Below, one piece after another: positions 63,562-64,000 of a stretch of DNA of 64,000 nt. The stretch's first letter is position 1, and the number at the start of each line of letters is the position of its first letter. The position numbers and the translations under genes were made by a program. Origin of the DNA: Acidobacteriaceae bacterium (GTDB lineage Bacteria; Acidobacteriota; Terriglobia; Bryobacterales; Bryobacteraceae); the NCBI GenBank assembly GCA_019233755.1, contig JAFAMD010000016.1:62001-126000 (forward strand). The letters run 5' to 3'. The notes beneath the pieces are model-generated. The model ran no database searches, was not told where the DNA came from, and was given only the letters and a program-made list of their open reading frames with translations.

Positions 63562-64000
63562 ATGACTAACTTCAGGGTCCTTTTCATTGAGCGCGAACCA
63601 GAGGCAGCCGAGCGAATTTCCGCGCTACTAAGTCGCGCGAACCACACCGTATTCGCCACCAGCAGCCTCCAAGAGGCTTTTGAGGCATTGGGGCTCGAAA
63701 AGTTTGACGCGGTGCTGCTGGGAGCATCCGTTCCGTTGCCGGAGCGAGAGAGTTTTGCCACCGGATTGCGGCACCTGGAGCGGCGCCAGGCGGTGAATAG
63801 GCGGACGCCGGCTCTTCTTCTTTCTCCGCATATAACAGCGGACCAGGGTTGGGCTCCCGGTCTTGAGTCGAACATTGACGGTTATCTCGCAGAACGATTT
63901 GAGCCGGACACTCTGGCCGCTGCGATTCAGAACCTTTCGCGAGCCAACGCGGCTCCGCCAGACGGCGACGAGCAGCAGCCTGTCTTTGTACCGGAAGAGT
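63562..64000 (+). CDS. Receiver-like response-regulator protein, partial, acceptor Asp absent
   Basis: The first 146 residues of a gene running off the window, starting at ATG 63562 after a clear GGGAGG. It has a CheY-like layout: FRVLFIEREPEAAERISALLSRA, then SSLQEAFEALGLEKFDAVLLGASVPLP. The acidic pocket residues are replaced (Glu-Arg-Glu instead of Asp-Asp), and the expected phospho-acceptor Asp after FDAVLL is Gly. So it is probably not phosphorylated in the normal way and may be a pseudo-receiver. Residues after 110 (DGYLAERFEPDTLAAAIQNL) retain the fifth helix pattern. The output domain is beyond the window. Confidence 0.8.
   Translation, partial: MTNFRVLFIEREPEAAERISALLSRANHTVFATSSLQEAFEALGLEKFDAVLLGASVPLPERESFATGLRHLERRQAVNRRTPALLLSPHITADQGWAPGLESNIDGYLAERFEPDTLAAAIQNLSRANAAPPDGDEQQPVFVPEE

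Overview
This 64 kb, GC-rich window looks like chromosomal DNA of an Acidobacteriota bacterium of the Solibacter/Bryobacter type. This is an inference from family content. The window holds four very large duplicated MacB/FtsX-type permeases (ADOP, a lineage hallmark), an acidobacterial VWFA-domain protein, a PEP-CTERM-like surface protein, a PadR regulator, and a protein of the acidobacterial/planctomycete family carrying the ANRANAQLSSGPKT signature. No tRNA, rRNA, CRISPR array, prophage or intact transposase was recognised.

Layout. 0-4 kb: the 3' end of a TolC-type gene, then a minus-strand run rsmA-gltX-carbamoyltransferase. 4-9 kb: an SDR enzyme, two surface-glycan glycosyltransferases and a DoxX protein. 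9-12 kb: a minus-strand unit bshA - ECF sigma factor - zinc anti-sigma factor, which suggests a link between bacillithiol synthesis and a redox-type sigma system. 12-17.6 kb: glycine-zipper protein, aldo/keto reductase, Ppx/GppA-HD phosphatase, a chitinase/lysozyme-fold protein, PadR with a palindromic operator, and Hsp20 with a strong terminator. 17.7-22.2 kb: glycosidases GH97 and GH1 plus an MDR reductase. 22.2-26.6 kb: three glycosyltransferases and alanine racemase in a tightly packed block. 26.8-31.6 kb: an ABC efflux set (ADOP permease, HlyD adaptor, MacB-type ATPase). 31.7-37 kb: a response regulator with hairpin-rich leader, an orphan cytochrome oxidase subunit III, and a compact set of Ntn-hydrolase/phospholipase B-like protein, acyl carrier protein, adenylating enzyme and hexapeptide acyltransferase. 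37-43.2 kb: a minus-strand ATP synthase operon b'-b-delta-alpha-gamma-beta-epsilon, with a and c missing. 43.5 kb: infC without rpmI-rplT.

45-47.3 kb is a decayed accessory islet: a nucleotidyltransferase pair resembling a toxin-antitoxin or defence module, a membrane protein lacking a normal start codon, a frameshifted small gene and a broken serine-resolvase remnant, bounded by imperfect direct repeats. 47-64 kb holds an SDR gene, an ADOP, an orphan VapB-like antitoxin whose toxin gene is reduced to a few codons, DUF3052 and DinB proteins, the PEP-CTERM and VWFA proteins, an EXORDIUM-like secreted protein, and two tandem ADOP genes. HNH endonuclease, comF and a partial receiver-like gene follow.

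The most unusual object is the 1265-residue protein at 55545-59342 (minus). It joins a complete ADOP permease to a GAF-like region and a SpoIIE/PP2C-type phosphatase that keeps its metal-binding aspartates. It reads as a membrane-spanning permease-like sensor with a built-in cytoplasmic phosphatase output.
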